The notes: generated from the sequence alone by a model not told the origin. A stretch of 36,349 nt of DNA from Bacteroidales bacterium (GCA_024400395.1 JAKSMW010000020.1:1-36349), one strand, 5' to 3'; shown: positions 25,855 through 33,907, counted from the first letter of the stretch. Numbers and translations are program-made.

Positions 25855-28527
25855 ATGATGACATTTTTTAAAAGATTGAATATATATAAAATGTTTGTAT
25901 GCCTGGCATTGTTGATGACAGGATATGTTTCGAATGCGCAGATACAGGTCGGGAACGACATGTCAGACATTGACTATTCGCTTCCGCGTGAATACGAAAT
26001 AGGCGGTGTCACAGTCACTGGCGCAAAATACGTTGACCCCGCAGTCATCGTCATGCTCTCCGGACTTCAGGTAGGGCAGACCATCAAAGTGCCGGGTGAC
26101 AAAATCACAAAGGCAATCCAGAAACTTTGGGAACAAGGCCTCTTTGAAGATATTCAAATCACCAGCACACAGAAAGTAAGCGGAAAAATTTTTCTAAATA
26201 TCGCCCTCACTGAAAGACCAAGAATCAGCAAGTTCTCCTTCAAAGGCGTGAAAAAAAGTGAGGCAGAGGAACTCAGGAAGAAAATTAATCTTACAAGAGG
26301 CGATGTCGCCACCGAACACACATATAATAAAACACGCCGGATCATAACAGATTATTTTTCCGACAAAGGCTTCCTGAACACACAGGTTGACATTGATGCG
26401 GTAAATGACACGACACGTGAGAATTACGTCAATCTGATGATCACAATTGACAAAAAACACAAAGTCAAGATTGGCGTTATAGAAGTCGAAGGCAATGAGA
26501 TACTCTCTGATAATCAGGTGCGTACCGCAATGAAGGATACTAAGGAAAGAGGTAAATTCGATCCGTTGCGTCCGCTCGGAGCCACAGTCGTCAACACGGT
26601 TTGGGATGTCATCACCTTGAAACCGCATAAGGCGGAAGAGGAAGTGTTCAACTATTTCGCTGACAACTACAAATTCAGGATTTTCAAGTCGTCGAAGTTC
26701 GACGAGTCGAATTTTGAAAGTGACAAACATAAAATCATCGCCAAATATAACTCGAAAGGCTATCGCGACGCCCGTGTCGTGAGCGATTCCGTCTATACCA
26801 TCGACGACAGAAACCTCGGCATCAAACTTGTTATTGATGAAGGCGACAAATATTATTTCGGAGACATTTCTTGGGTCGGCAATACGAAATACGACACGGC
26901 CATCCTTAACAGAGTCCTCGGAATCAAACGCGGCGATGTTTATAACCAAGAACTTCTTGAAAAGAACCTGAATTACAGCGAAGAAGGCTTGGATGTCAGC
27001 TCGTTATACATGGATGACGGATATTTGTTCTTCCGCATTGATCCTGTCGAAGTGAATGTTGACGGCGATACCATCGACCTTGAAATCCGCATGAGCGAAG
27101 GCGAACAGGCGACAATCAAACGTGTCAAGATCAAAGGAAACACAAAGACCAACGACCACGTCATCATGCGTGAGCTTTATACGAAACCAGGACAGCTCTT
27201 CAGCCGTTCTGACATCATCAGGACAACGCGTGAACTCGCCGCCCTTCAATATTTCAACGCCGAGACACTCAACCCCGTCCCCGAACCTGACCCGGCTGAC
27301 GGAACGGTTGACATCGTGTATAACGTCGAGGAAACATCATCCGACCAGATTGAGCTTTCAGCTGGTTGGGGCTACAACCGACTCATGTTGTCGTTGGGAT
27401 TGACACTCAACAACTTCTCTTTCAAGAAGATTTTCAAGAAAGACGCATGGCGTCCGATTCCAAGCGGCGACGGACAGAGACTCTCGTTCAGAATCCAGAC
27501 CTACGGAACGAACTATATTTATTATGGTGCTTCATTTACAGAACCGTGGCTCGGAGGAAAGAGACCTAACTCACTGACAGGCTCGATCTTCCACTCGAAA
27601 TATACCAACGGCTACGCCAAGTCAAGGGAGGAGTACGGATTTTTCAGCCAGACCGGTGTTTCTGTCGGTCTTGGTCAGAGGATGAAATGGCCGGATGACT
27701 ATTTCACGATTTACAACGGCGTGAACGTGATTCGTTATCATCTGAATAATTATTCAAATGTGTTCAATTTCGGAACCGGTTCAGGCAACTTCAACATAAT
27801 CGGATATAATGTCACGATAGGCCGCAACTCCGTCAGCCAGCCTATTTATCCGCGTTATGGCTCTGAATTTATTCTGTCTTTGGAACTCACGCCTCCGTAT
27901 TCACTCATAAATGGCAGGAATTACGAAAAGGAATTTCCTGGTGATGAGAATATCAGAGTTCGCCAAGATGCCATGTATCAATGGGTTGAGTTCCATAAGT
28001 GGAAATTCAAGATGGCGTTCTATACCGAGCTTTATGAAAAGTTAGTCTTGATGACAAGAGTGCGTTTCGGATATCTCGGTTACTACAATGATAAAATTGG
28101 CGCCACGCCGTTCCAGCGTTTCTATCTCGGCGGTGACGGACTCTCCAGCTCGACAAACCTCGACGGACGTGAAATCATCGGCATGAGAGGTTATAGCAAT
28201 GAGTCGCTGACTCCTGCGGATGCCAACAATATCAATGGCGGTACGGTGTTTACGAAATACACGATGGAGATTCGTTATCCGTTGACACTCAATCCGCAAG
28301 CCACTATTTTTGCCCTCGGATTTGTGGAAGCGGGTAACTGCTGGGCCGATAAGAAAACATTCAATCCGTTTGATGTATATCGTTCGGCTGGTTTGGGTAT
28401 CAGGATTTACCTCCCGATGTTCGGAATGCTCGGCCTCGACTGGGGCTACGGATTCGACGACGTGCCTGGCTCCTCAAGCGCATCGGGAAGCCAGTTCCAC
28501 TTCTCAATCGGCGGGTCACTCGATTAA
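25855..28527 (+). CDS. bamA: Outer-membrane protein assembly factor BamA
   Basis: An 890-residue Omp85 protein, the core of the outer-membrane protein insertion machine. A signal peptide ends near SNAQ. It is followed by five POTRA domains to about residue 480; recognisable POTRA starts are YEIGGVTVTGAKYVDP, ISKFSFKGVKKSEAEEL, VKIGVIEVEGNEILSD, GDISWVGNTKYD and IKRVKIKGNTKTNDHV. The C-terminal barrel contains GGDGLSSSTNLDGREIIGMRGY and ends in HFSIGGSLD. It is somewhat longer than E. coli BamA, as usual in the phylum. The two downstream genes encode OmpH/Skp chaperones, a conserved order. Confidence 0.96.
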   Translation: MMTFFKRLNIYKMFVCLALLMTGYVSNAQIQVGNDMSDIDYSLPREYEIGGVTVTGAKYVDPAVIVMLSGLQVGQTIKVPGDKITKAIQKLWEQGLFEDIQITSTQKVSGKIFLNIALTERPRISKFSFKGVKKSEAEELRKKINLTRGDVATEHTYNKTRRIITDYFSDKGFLNTQVDIDAVNDTTRENYVNLMITIDKKHKVKIGVIEVEGNEILSDNQVRTAMKDTKERGKFDPLRPLGATVVNTVWDVITLKPHKAEEEVFNYFADNYKFRIFKSSKFDESNFESDKHKIIAKYNSKGYRDARVVSDSVYTIDDRNLGIKLVIDEGDKYYFGDISWVGNTKYDTAILNRVLGIKRGDVYNQELLEKNLNYSEEGLDVSSLYMDDGYLFFRIDPVEVNVDGDTIDLEIRMSEGEQATIKRVKIKGNTKTNDHVIMRELYTKPGQLFSRSDIIRTTRELAALQYFNAETLNPVPEPDPADGTVDIVYNVEETSSDQIELSAGWGYNRLMLSLGLTLNNFSFKKIFKKDAWRPIPSGDGQRLSFRIQTYGTNYIYYGASFTEPWLGGKRPNSLTGSIFHSKYTNGYAKSREEYGFFSQTGVSVGLGQRMKWPDDYFTIYNGVNVIRYHLNNYSNVFNFGTGSGNFNIIGYNVTIGRNSVSQPIYPRYGSEFILSLELTPPYSLINGRNYEKEFPGDENIRVRQDAMYQWVEFHKWKFKMAFYTELYEKLVLMTRVRFGYLGYYNDKIGATPFQRFYLGGDGLSSSTNLDGREIIGMRGYSNESLTPADANNINGGTVFTKYTMEIRYPLTLNPQATIFALGFVEAGNCWADKKTFNPFDVYRSAGLGIRIYLPMFGMLGLDWGYGFDDVPGSSSASGSQFHFSIGGSLD

Positions 28528-28566
28528 TTGAATTGAATAATTATTGTTAAAAGAATTAAATATTAA

Positions 28567-29190
28567 ATGAATATGAAGACTACAAAATCGTTATTGTTGA
28601 TGGCAATGCTGCTTTTCTTGGGCATAAGCCATTCAAACGCTCAAGGAAACCAGAAATTTGCTTTCGTCGATTCTGATTACATCCTGCAAAACATCCCTGA
28701 ATACGGCGATGCTCAAGAACAGATTAACCAGCTTTCAACGAAATGGGAGAAGGAAATCAAAGCGTTACGTACCAAACTCGAAGAACTTAAACGTGATTAT
28801 CAGACCGAGTCAGTACTTCTGACCGATGACCAGAAAAGGAAAAAAGAAGAACAGATTTCCACAAAAGAACAGGAAATTGTCAATCTTCAAATGCAATATT
28901 TCGGACCGGAAGGACAACTTTTTACGAAGAGAATTGAATTGATTCAGCCAATACAGGAGAAAATCTATAACGCAATAAATCAATTGGCTCTGCTCAAAAA
29001 CTACGCTTTCGTTTTTGACAAGGCGTCCGGGACGACAGTGCTTTTCTGCAATGAGAAAAACGACATCAGCGACGATGTTCTTGACGAAATCGGCAACGTG
29101 ATGCAGACAGTCAGGAAAGAAGACCGCAAACGCTCGACAAATGCCGGCGGACAGCGCCCAGCCTCAAATCCTGGCGGACAGAAAAAATAA
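28567..29190 (+). CDS. ompH: OmpH/Skp-family periplasmic chaperone 1
   Basis: A 207-residue periplasmic protein: a signal peptide (about 1-25, ending SNAQ), FAFVDSDYILQNIPEY, then long charged coiled-coil helices (about 50-150) as in the tentacles of Skp. The C-terminal beta segment is KNYAFVFDKASGTTVLF. A basic, Gly/Pro/Arg-rich tail (KRSTNAGGQRPASNPGGQKK) is absent from the second copy. It presumably escorts unfolded outer-membrane proteins to BamA, encoded 40 bp upstream. A start two codons later (second Met) is equally possible. Confidence 0.92.
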   Translation: MNMKTTKSLLLMAMLLFLGISHSNAQGNQKFAFVDSDYILQNIPEYGDAQEQINQLSTKWEKEIKALRTKLEELKRDYQTESVLLTDDQKRKKEEQISTKEQEIVNLQMQYFGPEGQLFTKRIELIQPIQEKIYNAINQLALLKNYAFVFDKASGTTVLFCNEKNDISDDVLDEIGNVMQTVRKEDRKRSTNAGGQRPASNPGGQKK

Positions 29191-29214
29191 TTTATTGCAT
29201 ATTAGAATTTTTTA

Positions 29215-29222
29215 TATCTTTG
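29215..29222 (+). promoter_or_regulatory. -7 box of the second ompH (TATCTTTG)
   Basis: A perfect TAnnTTTG in the 67-bp gap between the two ompH genes, with TTTATTG about 17 bp upstream as a weak -33. The second chaperone gene can thus be transcribed independently of bamA. Confidence 0.7.
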
Positions 29223-29257
29223 CAGCAAATTTGAAGTTAAATTTAAATAATTAAATA

Positions 29258-29773
29258 ATGAAAAAGTTTTCTAAAGTATTATGCGTGTTAGCATTAGCAT
29301 TTGGAATCAGCTATGCAGCAAACGCCCAGTCAGTTAAAATCGCTTACGTCGATTCATCAGTCATCACTGAAATCATGCCGGAAAGAGCTAAAATCGAACA
29401 GGACCTTCAGGCTTATTACACAGAACTTCAGTCCCAGCTCCAGACAATGGCAAATGAGTATCAGACAAAAATGAAAGACTATGAAGCTAATGCAGCGACA
29501 ATGTCAAACATCCTTCGTCAGTCAAAAGAAAAGGAAATCGTTGATCTTCAGGGAAGAATCCAGGAATTTCAGGCAAACGCAGAATCAGCATTCGACGAAA
29601 AGAGAATCGAACTTCTGACACCTGTCATCGAGAAAGTTCAGAACGCCGTCAACGCTGTCGGTAAGGAAAAAGGTTATACATACATCTTCGACAAGTCAGT
29701 CGGCGCTATCGTTTACATCGGAACAGATGCTATCGACATCACAGCTGACGTGAAAGCGAAACTCGGCCTTTAG
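29258..29773 (+). CDS. ompH: OmpH/Skp-family periplasmic chaperone 2
   Basis: A 171-residue paralogue of the preceding gene. It has a signal peptide (about 1-23, ending ANAQ), the family opening VKIAYVDSSVITEIMPE, a Gln/Glu-rich coiled coil (about 45-125) and the C-terminal KGYTYIFDKSVGAIVYIG. It lacks the basic tail of copy 1. Its own -7 box precedes it and a large bidirectional hairpin terminator follows directly. Confidence 0.93.
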   Translation: MKKFSKVLCVLALAFGISYAANAQSVKIAYVDSSVITEIMPERAKIEQDLQAYYTELQSQLQTMANEYQTKMKDYEANAATMSNILRQSKEKEIVDLQGRIQEFQANAESAFDEKRIELLTPVIEKVQNAVNAVGKEKGYTYIFDKSVGAIVYIGTDAIDITADVKAKLGL

Positions 29774-29782
29774 TTAGTTAAG

Positions 29783-29872
29783 AGTTAAAAGAGTAGAGAG
29801 TAGAGAGTAAAGAGCGCGAAGCGACGTTGGCCGCTTCGCGCTCTTTTAACTTTACTCTTTCCTCTTTTAACT
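29783..29872. terminator. Bidirectional terminator flanked by heptanucleotide repeats
   Basis: A perfect 15-bp stem, AAAGAGCGCGAAGCG (29809-29823) with CGCTTCGCGCTCTTT (29832-29846), is continued by T-rich sequence. It is framed by 7-mers on each side (AGTTAAA, AGAGTAG twice, AGAGTAA; CTCTTTT, AACTTTA, CTCTTTC, CTCTTTT). The outer arms AGTTAAAAGAG (29783-29793) and CTCTTTTAACT (29862-29872) are also complementary. It separates the convergent ompH and VOC genes and overlaps the VOC stop codon. Confidence 0.85.
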
Positions 29873-30932
29873 AAAACTTCACTTTCGCAAACCTCAGTGC
29901 TTTCGTCACCAAGCTGCAAAGCGGTTTGTGGTCGTCTCTGTTTCTGAGATTGATATATAGTCCCAACTTTTTGTAAATCGGGATTTTGAATGTCTCGACG
30001 AACTCGATGAGCGTTCCGTCGGGGTCTTCGACGTATGTGAAATGCCCGTCAGCGTCGCCCATGTTGAAGTCTTCGCCGCCGTCGCATACGAAATCGTGAC
30101 CGAGAGCCAACGCCGCCTCGTGAATCTTGCTCATGTTACGGACATCGAAGCAGAGATGTATGAATCCGGGGTCGCCCCACCAACGGTCTTCGAGAGTCTT
30201 CTTGCACGGTCTTTCAAGATTCTGAATCAATTCAAGGTGTGAGTTTCCCATGACCTCACTCAACGGCCCGGTGAATGGTTTTGAACGTTTCAGTTCGACA
30301 CGGCGCATTTTGCATTTCCCGCCCGGAACATTGCCGAAATCATCGAATGTCCGGGTCTCGTCAAAAGCAACTACATCATAATCAAGGAGTTTTGTGTAGA
30401 AATCAATTGATTTGTCCATATCGGAAACGCCCATTACGGCACCGTTGACACCGCCGGTGTATTTGTCAACATTGATGAAACAGTAGTCGTCATGCTCGAT
30501 TTCAAATATGTTTCCCCACGGGTCTTTCATGTAAAAATGTTCCAGTCCCAACGGTGAGACGTTGACGTCGCTGAGCATTTCGATTCCTTTGGCTTTCAAT
30601 TCGTTGTAAGCGCGTTTCACGTCTTTCGCTTTTACTTTTGCGATGTTGATGCCATAGTCGCCGAGTTGCAGCGGCTCGTTCGGGTAAACGACTTTGCGGC
30701 CTTGCGGCTGCCATATTTCAAAGCCGCCTCCGCCTCGCTGCGCAATGGCGAGGATGGCGTGACGAGGCTGCGGCTTCCCGCCTGTATAAGGAAGCATCCT
30801 CTCCGCAACGCCTTCAGCGTCAACTATTTTAAGCTCAATGTTGAGATTCTGATTGTACCATTTCCATGCAGTCATCAGGTCTTCAACCCCGATCCCGATC
30901 TGCTGGATTCCGCAAATAACTTTTTCTTTCAT
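29871..30932 (-). CDS. Two-domain VOC-superfamily protein
   Basis: A 353-residue protein made of two vicinal-oxygen-chelate (glyoxalase/dioxygenase) modules. Domain 1 (about 8-150) opens IQQIGIGVEDLMTAWKWY and ends DPWGNIFEIEHD. Domain 2 (about 160-315) opens NGAVMGVSDMDKSIDFYTKLL and contains SHLELIQ, FIHLCFDVRNMSKIHEAA and DPDGTLIEFVET. The His/Glu positions could bind a metal. It resembles dioxygenase- or glyoxalase-type enzymes but not clearly 4-hydroxyphenylpyruvate dioxygenase, and the substrate is unknown. It lies downstream of the SDR gene, separated by a nonanucleotide repeat region. Confidence 0.8.
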   Translation of the reverse strand: MKEKVICGIQQIGIGVEDLMTAWKWYNQNLNIELKIVDAEGVAERMLPYTGGKPQPRHAILAIAQRGGGGFEIWQPQGRKVVYPNEPLQLGDYGINIAKVKAKDVKRAYNELKAKGIEMLSDVNVSPLGLEHFYMKDPWGNIFEIEHDDYCFINVDKYTGGVNGAVMGVSDMDKSIDFYTKLLDYDVVAFDETRTFDDFGNVPGGKCKMRRVELKRSKPFTGPLSEVMGNSHLELIQNLERPCKKTLEDRWWGDPGFIHLCFDVRNMSKIHEAALALGHDFVCDGGEDFNMGDADGHFTYVEDPDGTLIEFVETFKIPIYKKLGLYINLRNRDDHKPLCSLVTKALRFAKVKF

Positions 30933-30940
30933 TTTTATGG

Positions 30941-31018
30941 GTGTTTAAGGAGTTTAAGGTGTTTGAGGAGTTTTAGGTACCTAAATACCTTAAACACCTA
31001 ATCACCTCAATCTCCTGA
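30941..31018. repeat. Nonanucleotide inverted array between SDR and VOC genes
   Basis: Four 9-mers in phase (GTGTTTAAG, GAGTTTAAG, GTGTTTGAG, GAGTTTTAG; 30941-30976) are followed by related units in inverse orientation (TAAATACC, TTAAACACC, TAATCACC, TCAATCTCC). A palindrome TTTAGGTACCTAAA lies at the junction. The whole can fold as a long hairpin. Confidence 0.85.
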
Positions 31019-31022
31019 TTTC

Positions 31023-31814
31023 TTACGTTGGTGATATGTTTTTCGCAATTTTATAGTAAAGCCACGGCATATACCTATTAATATATGCCATCAGGATTTC
31101 ACTTTTGCCGATAAGCTGCCTGTGCTTCTCTTTTTTGATGGCTTTCACCGCTTTTGCGGCTGCTTTGTCAACGTCAAGACCCTTGGCCTGACCTTCGTCC
31201 ATCTTTGAATATTTCTCGCCGTTTCCTAAAAGCGCGCTTTTACTTATTGGCGTATTGATCCTTCCGGGAATCAAAAATGTGACGTTAATATTTTGATATT
31301 CAAGGTCTAATGATTCGAAAAAACCGAATAACGCATGTTTTGAAGAGCAGTATGATGTCCTTAACGGGAAACCGAAAAGTCCCGCTAACGAAGTGGTGAC
31401 TGCAATGTTGACGTGTTTCGAGGCGAGAATTTCGTCTTTGAATTTCTTGATGAGATAGACGTGGCTCCAGTAATTGACCTGCATTATCTTCTCGTCGGTG
31501 GCGAAATCGGTGTCTAATCCGAGGCTGCGTTGCGAGATTCCGGCGTTCAAAACGAATAAATCAATATGGAAATCAATCTCCTTAATCGCCTCCGCTAATT
31601 TGTCAATTGATTGAAAATCAGAGAAATCGCCTTGATGGTGATAAGCCTTTACGCCTTCTTTCCCGCAAATCTCTTTGATTTCTAAAAGACGTTGTTCGTT
31701 CTGCCCGGTGAGGAACAGGTTGCAGCCTTCTTTGGCGAGACGTTTCGCAATCGCCGCCCCGATTCCAGAACTTGCCCCGGTAATTAATGCGTTCTTATTC
31801 AAAAGATGTATCAT
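31023..31814 (-). CDS. Short-chain dehydrogenase/reductase, candidate 3-keto-long-chain-base reductase
   Basis: A 263-residue classical SDR. It has the NAD(P) motif TGASSGIG (12-19), NAG (90-92), and the catalytic Ser142, Tyr155 and Lys159 (SYCSSKHALFGFFESL). Its C-terminal extension has a hydrophobic stretch near the end (MAYINRYMPWLYYKI), as in membrane-associated DHRS7/KDSR-like reductases. It is divergent from the alpha-oxoamine synthase across a 121-bp shared promoter region. I therefore infer that it reduces the 3-keto product of that enzyme. SDR family membership is certain; the substrate is a guess. Confidence 0.85.
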   Translation of the reverse strand: MIHLLNKNALITGASSGIGAAIAKRLAKEGCNLFLTGQNEQRLLEIKEICGKEGVKAYHHQGDFSDFQSIDKLAEAIKEIDFHIDLFVLNAGISQRSLGLDTDFATDEKIMQVNYWSHVYLIKKFKDEILASKHVNIAVTTSLAGLFGFPLRTSYCSSKHALFGFFESLDLEYQNINVTFLIPGRINTPISKSALLGNGEKYSKMDEGQAKGLDVDKAAAKAVKAIKKEKHRQLIGKSEILMAYINRYMPWLYYKIAKNISPT

Positions 31815-31837
31815 TTTATGGTGTTGTTTTCAAAGTG

Positions 31838-31845
31838 CAAAAGTA
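31838..31845 (-). promoter_or_regulatory. -7 box of the SDR gene (TACTTTTG)
   Basis: A TAnnTTTG on the minus strand 23 bases before the ATG at 31814. It faces away from the oxoamine synthase promoter. Confidence 0.65.
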
Positions 31846-31890
31846 GAAAAGTTTTTTAAAAGTAATTGCGTTTATTGTAAATATTTTTAC

Positions 31891-31898
31891 TATTTTTG
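31891..31898 (+). promoter_or_regulatory. -7 box of the oxoamine synthase gene (TATTTTTG)
   Basis: A TAnnTTTG 37 bases before the ATG at 31936, in the shared divergent promoter region with the SDR gene. Confidence 0.6.
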
Positions 31899-31935
31899 CC
31901 CGTCAAAAAATCATTAAAAAAAATAACATCATAAA

Positions 31936-33195
31936 ATGGAAATTTTTGAAAGAATAAAACATGATTCAGGCGGTCCGATAGGTCAGTATATGGATCGCAT
32001 TCACGGGTATTTCGCGTTTCCGCGGCTTGAAGGCGAACTTGGACCGCACATGCGTTTCAACGGCGTTGACGTTTTGTGCTGGAGTTTGAACAATTATCTC
32101 GGCCTCGCCAACCATCCGGAAGTCAGGAAAGTTGATGCCGAAGCCGCCGCACGCTGGGGCTTGGCGTATCCGATGGGAGCTCGGATGATGAGCGGAAACA
32201 CACGTCTGCACGAGCAGCTTGAACGCGAACTCGCTGATTTTGAACGTAAAGAGGACGCTTACGAATTTAATTTCGGCTATCAGGGAATCGTTTCGACCAT
32301 TGATGCGCTTTGCACCCGTCATGATGTCATCGTCTTCGACGCCGAGGCTCATGCATGTCTTATCGACGGAAAACGCCTTCACATGGGACAGTCGTTCCAT
32401 TTCCGGCACAACGACATCGTCAGCTGCGAGAAGGCTTTGCAGAAAGCGACCGAGATCACAAAGAAGACCGGCGGCGGAATACTTCTCATAACGGAAGGCG
32501 TTTTCGGCATGACCGGCGCGCTCGGCATTCTCGATAAGATCGTCGAACTCAAGAAGAAATATCAGTTCAGAATTCTCATCGACGACGCTCACGGCTTCGG
32601 ATGCATGGGCCCGACGGGACGCGGCACCTCCGAACATTTCGGCGTGATGGATGAGATAGACCTTTACATCGGAGCATACGCGAAATCGATGGCGATTATC
32701 GGCGGCTTCGTGGCCGGACCGAAGTATATCATTGATTATCTGCGTTATAACATGCGCTCGCAGATGTATGCGAAGTCGCTGCCGATGCCAATCGTGGAAG
32801 GCTGCCTGAAACGTTTGGAGATTATCCGCAGCGCGGAAGGCGACGAACTCCGCAAGAAACTCTGGACGGTGACACGTACTTTGCAGAACGGTTTCCGCGA
32901 ACTCGGTTTCAACATCGGGCCGGCTGAAGCCTGTGTCACCCCGATCTTCCTGCCGGGAAACACCGAACAGGCGGCGCAGATAGCCCTCGACCTCCGTACA
33001 AACTACAAGATTTTCTGCTCGATAGTGACATATCCGGTCATCCCGCAAGGCATGATTATCTTCAGAATCATCCCGACGGCGGCGCATTCGCTCGAAGATG
33101 TTCACTATACGTTGAACGCTTTCAAGGAGATAAAGGAAAAACTCGAACGGGGAGAATACGACGGAAAGGAAATGCCAGACATGGCGATTCTTTAG
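31936..33195 (+). CDS. PLP-dependent alpha-oxoamine synthase (serine palmitoyltransferase-like)
   Basis: A 419-residue fold-type I PLP enzyme of the alpha-oxoamine synthase family, which condenses an amino acid with an acyl thioester and releases CO2. Visible residues are the ring-stacking His139 (DAEAHACLIDG), DDAHGFG (Asp216-Asp217 and His219) and the PLP lysine Lys250 in YAKSMAIIGGFVAG. NYLGLANHPEV near residues 53-63 is typical. In Bacteroidota such enzymes make the long-chain base of sphingolipids (serine substrate) or of sulfonolipids/capnine (cysteate). Glycine-using Kbl is a less likely alternative. The divergent SDR supports a lipid-base pathway. A hairpin at 33219-33263 ends the unit. 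Confidence 0.87.
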   Translation: MEIFERIKHDSGGPIGQYMDRIHGYFAFPRLEGELGPHMRFNGVDVLCWSLNNYLGLANHPEVRKVDAEAAARWGLAYPMGARMMSGNTRLHEQLERELADFERKEDAYEFNFGYQGIVSTIDALCTRHDVIVFDAEAHACLIDGKRLHMGQSFHFRHNDIVSCEKALQKATEITKKTGGGILLITEGVFGMTGALGILDKIVELKKKYQFRILIDDAHGFGCMGPTGRGTSEHFGVMDEIDLYIGAYAKSMAIIGGFVAGPKYIIDYLRYNMRSQMYAKSLPMPIVEGCLKRLEIIRSAEGDELRKKLWTVTRTLQNGFRELGFNIGPAEACVTPIFLPGNTEQAAQIALDLRTNYKIFCSIVTYPVIPQGMIIFRIIPTAAHSLEDVHYTLNAFKEIKEKLERGEYDGKEMPDMAIL

Positions 33196-33218
33196 TTAGT
33201 TGAAAATCATAAAGTTAG

Positions 33219-33263
33219 AAAGGGCGCGAAGCGGCAGCAAATTCCTGTCACTTCCCGCCCTTT
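33219..33263 (+). terminator. Hairpin after the oxoamine synthase gene
   Basis: AAAGGGCG-GAAG-GGCAG (33219-33237) pairs with CTGTC-CTTC-CGCCCTTT (33245-33263) with two single mismatches. It is a long GC-rich stem, but the following plus-strand sequence (CCGTTGTTTGTTG) is only moderately T-rich. It shares GGCGCGAAGCG with the stem at 29811-29823. Confidence 0.65.
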
Positions 33264-33327
33264 CCGTTGTTTGTTGACAATCGAAAAAAATATTCCCATT
33301 TTGATGATTATATTCAAAAAATTATTG

Positions 33328-33335
33328 TACATTTG
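33328..33335 (+). promoter_or_regulatory. -7 box of the MarR-family gene (TACATTTG)
   Basis: A TAnnTTTG 24 bases before the chosen ATG, with a TTTG 24 bp further upstream. It lies inside the longer open frame that starts at 33267, which argues for the shorter protein. Confidence 0.6.
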
Positions 33336-33359
33336 CAGGAATTTATAATTTCTGTGCTT

Positions 33360-33803
33360 ATGATGGTAATTAAGGAGATCGCTGTTTATACTAACATCTT
33401 GAATTGCAGGATAAAAAAGTATTTCGCCGATATTTTGAACAAAAACAACATTAATCTGACGCCGGAACAGTTCTTGGTGATGGATTGGCTTTGGAAAGAA
33501 CAGGCAATTTCACAGCAGAGGATTGCAGAGGTCATTCAAAAAGACAAAAATTCAGTTACGAAATTCATTGATTCTCTCGAGAAAAAGAATTTGGTTTACC
33601 GCACTGTCGATAAAGTTGACCGCAGAATCAACAAGGTTGCGCTTACGCAAGAAGGCATCGATATGGAACTTGCGACCACCGAAGTGGCGATAGATTTCAT
33701 GAACGACGTGGTCAAAGGCATTGATGAAAATGACCTGAAGACGTTTGTGAAAGTGTCGCTGCAAATGAAAGAAAATTTGGAAAGAAACGAGAAGAAGAGT
33801 TGA
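33360..33803 (+). CDS. MarR-family transcriptional regulator
   Basis: A 147-residue winged-helix regulator. The recognition-helix region is ISQQRIAEVIQKDKNSVTKFID (50-71) and the wing is DRRINKVALT (87-96), with helical dimerisation segments at both ends. I start at ATG 33360 because the -7 box (33328-33335) lies inside the longer frame and AGGA sits at 33337-33340. The stop codon TGA (33801-33803) is part of the first heptanucleotide of the array that follows. It could regulate the lipid locus upstream or the GH2 gene downstream; the ligand is unknown. Confidence 0.88.
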   Translation: MMVIKEIAVYTNILNCRIKKYFADILNKNNINLTPEQFLVMDWLWKEQAISQQRIAEVIQKDKNSVTKFIDSLEKKNLVYRTVDKVDRRINKVALTQEGIDMELATTEVAIDFMNDVVKGIDENDLKTFVKVSLQMKENLERNEKKS

Positions 33804-33905
33804 GAGAGGAAAGAGGAAAGTTGAGAGAGGAAAGTTAAGAGAGGAAAGTTGAGAGAGGAAAGTTGAGAGAGGAAAGAGGAAAGTTAAGAGAGGAAAGAGA
33901 GGAAA
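33799..33905. repeat. Heptanucleotide array, 14 units
   Basis: Fourteen 7-mers in perfect phase (33799-33896), drawn from only three words: GAGGAAA, GTTGAGA and GTTAAGA. An imperfect GAGAGGAAA follows. The strand is almost purely purine apart from the T of GTT. The first unit contributes the stop codon of the MarR gene. Confidence 0.95.
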
Positions 33906-33907
33906 AC

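Noticed and set aside
29871-30932. 4-hydroxyphenylpyruvate dioxygenase
   Set aside because: It is a two-domain VOC protein of similar length, but I could not see the characteristic HPPD C-terminal motifs; only the superfamily is claimed.
31966-33105. 379-codon minus-strand open frame
   Set aside because: It is antisense to the oxoamine synthase, with Arg/His-rich shadow composition and no family match.
33267-33359. N-terminal extension of the MarR protein
   Set aside because: The -7 box and likely transcription start lie inside the extension, and MarR proteins of about 147 residues are standard.
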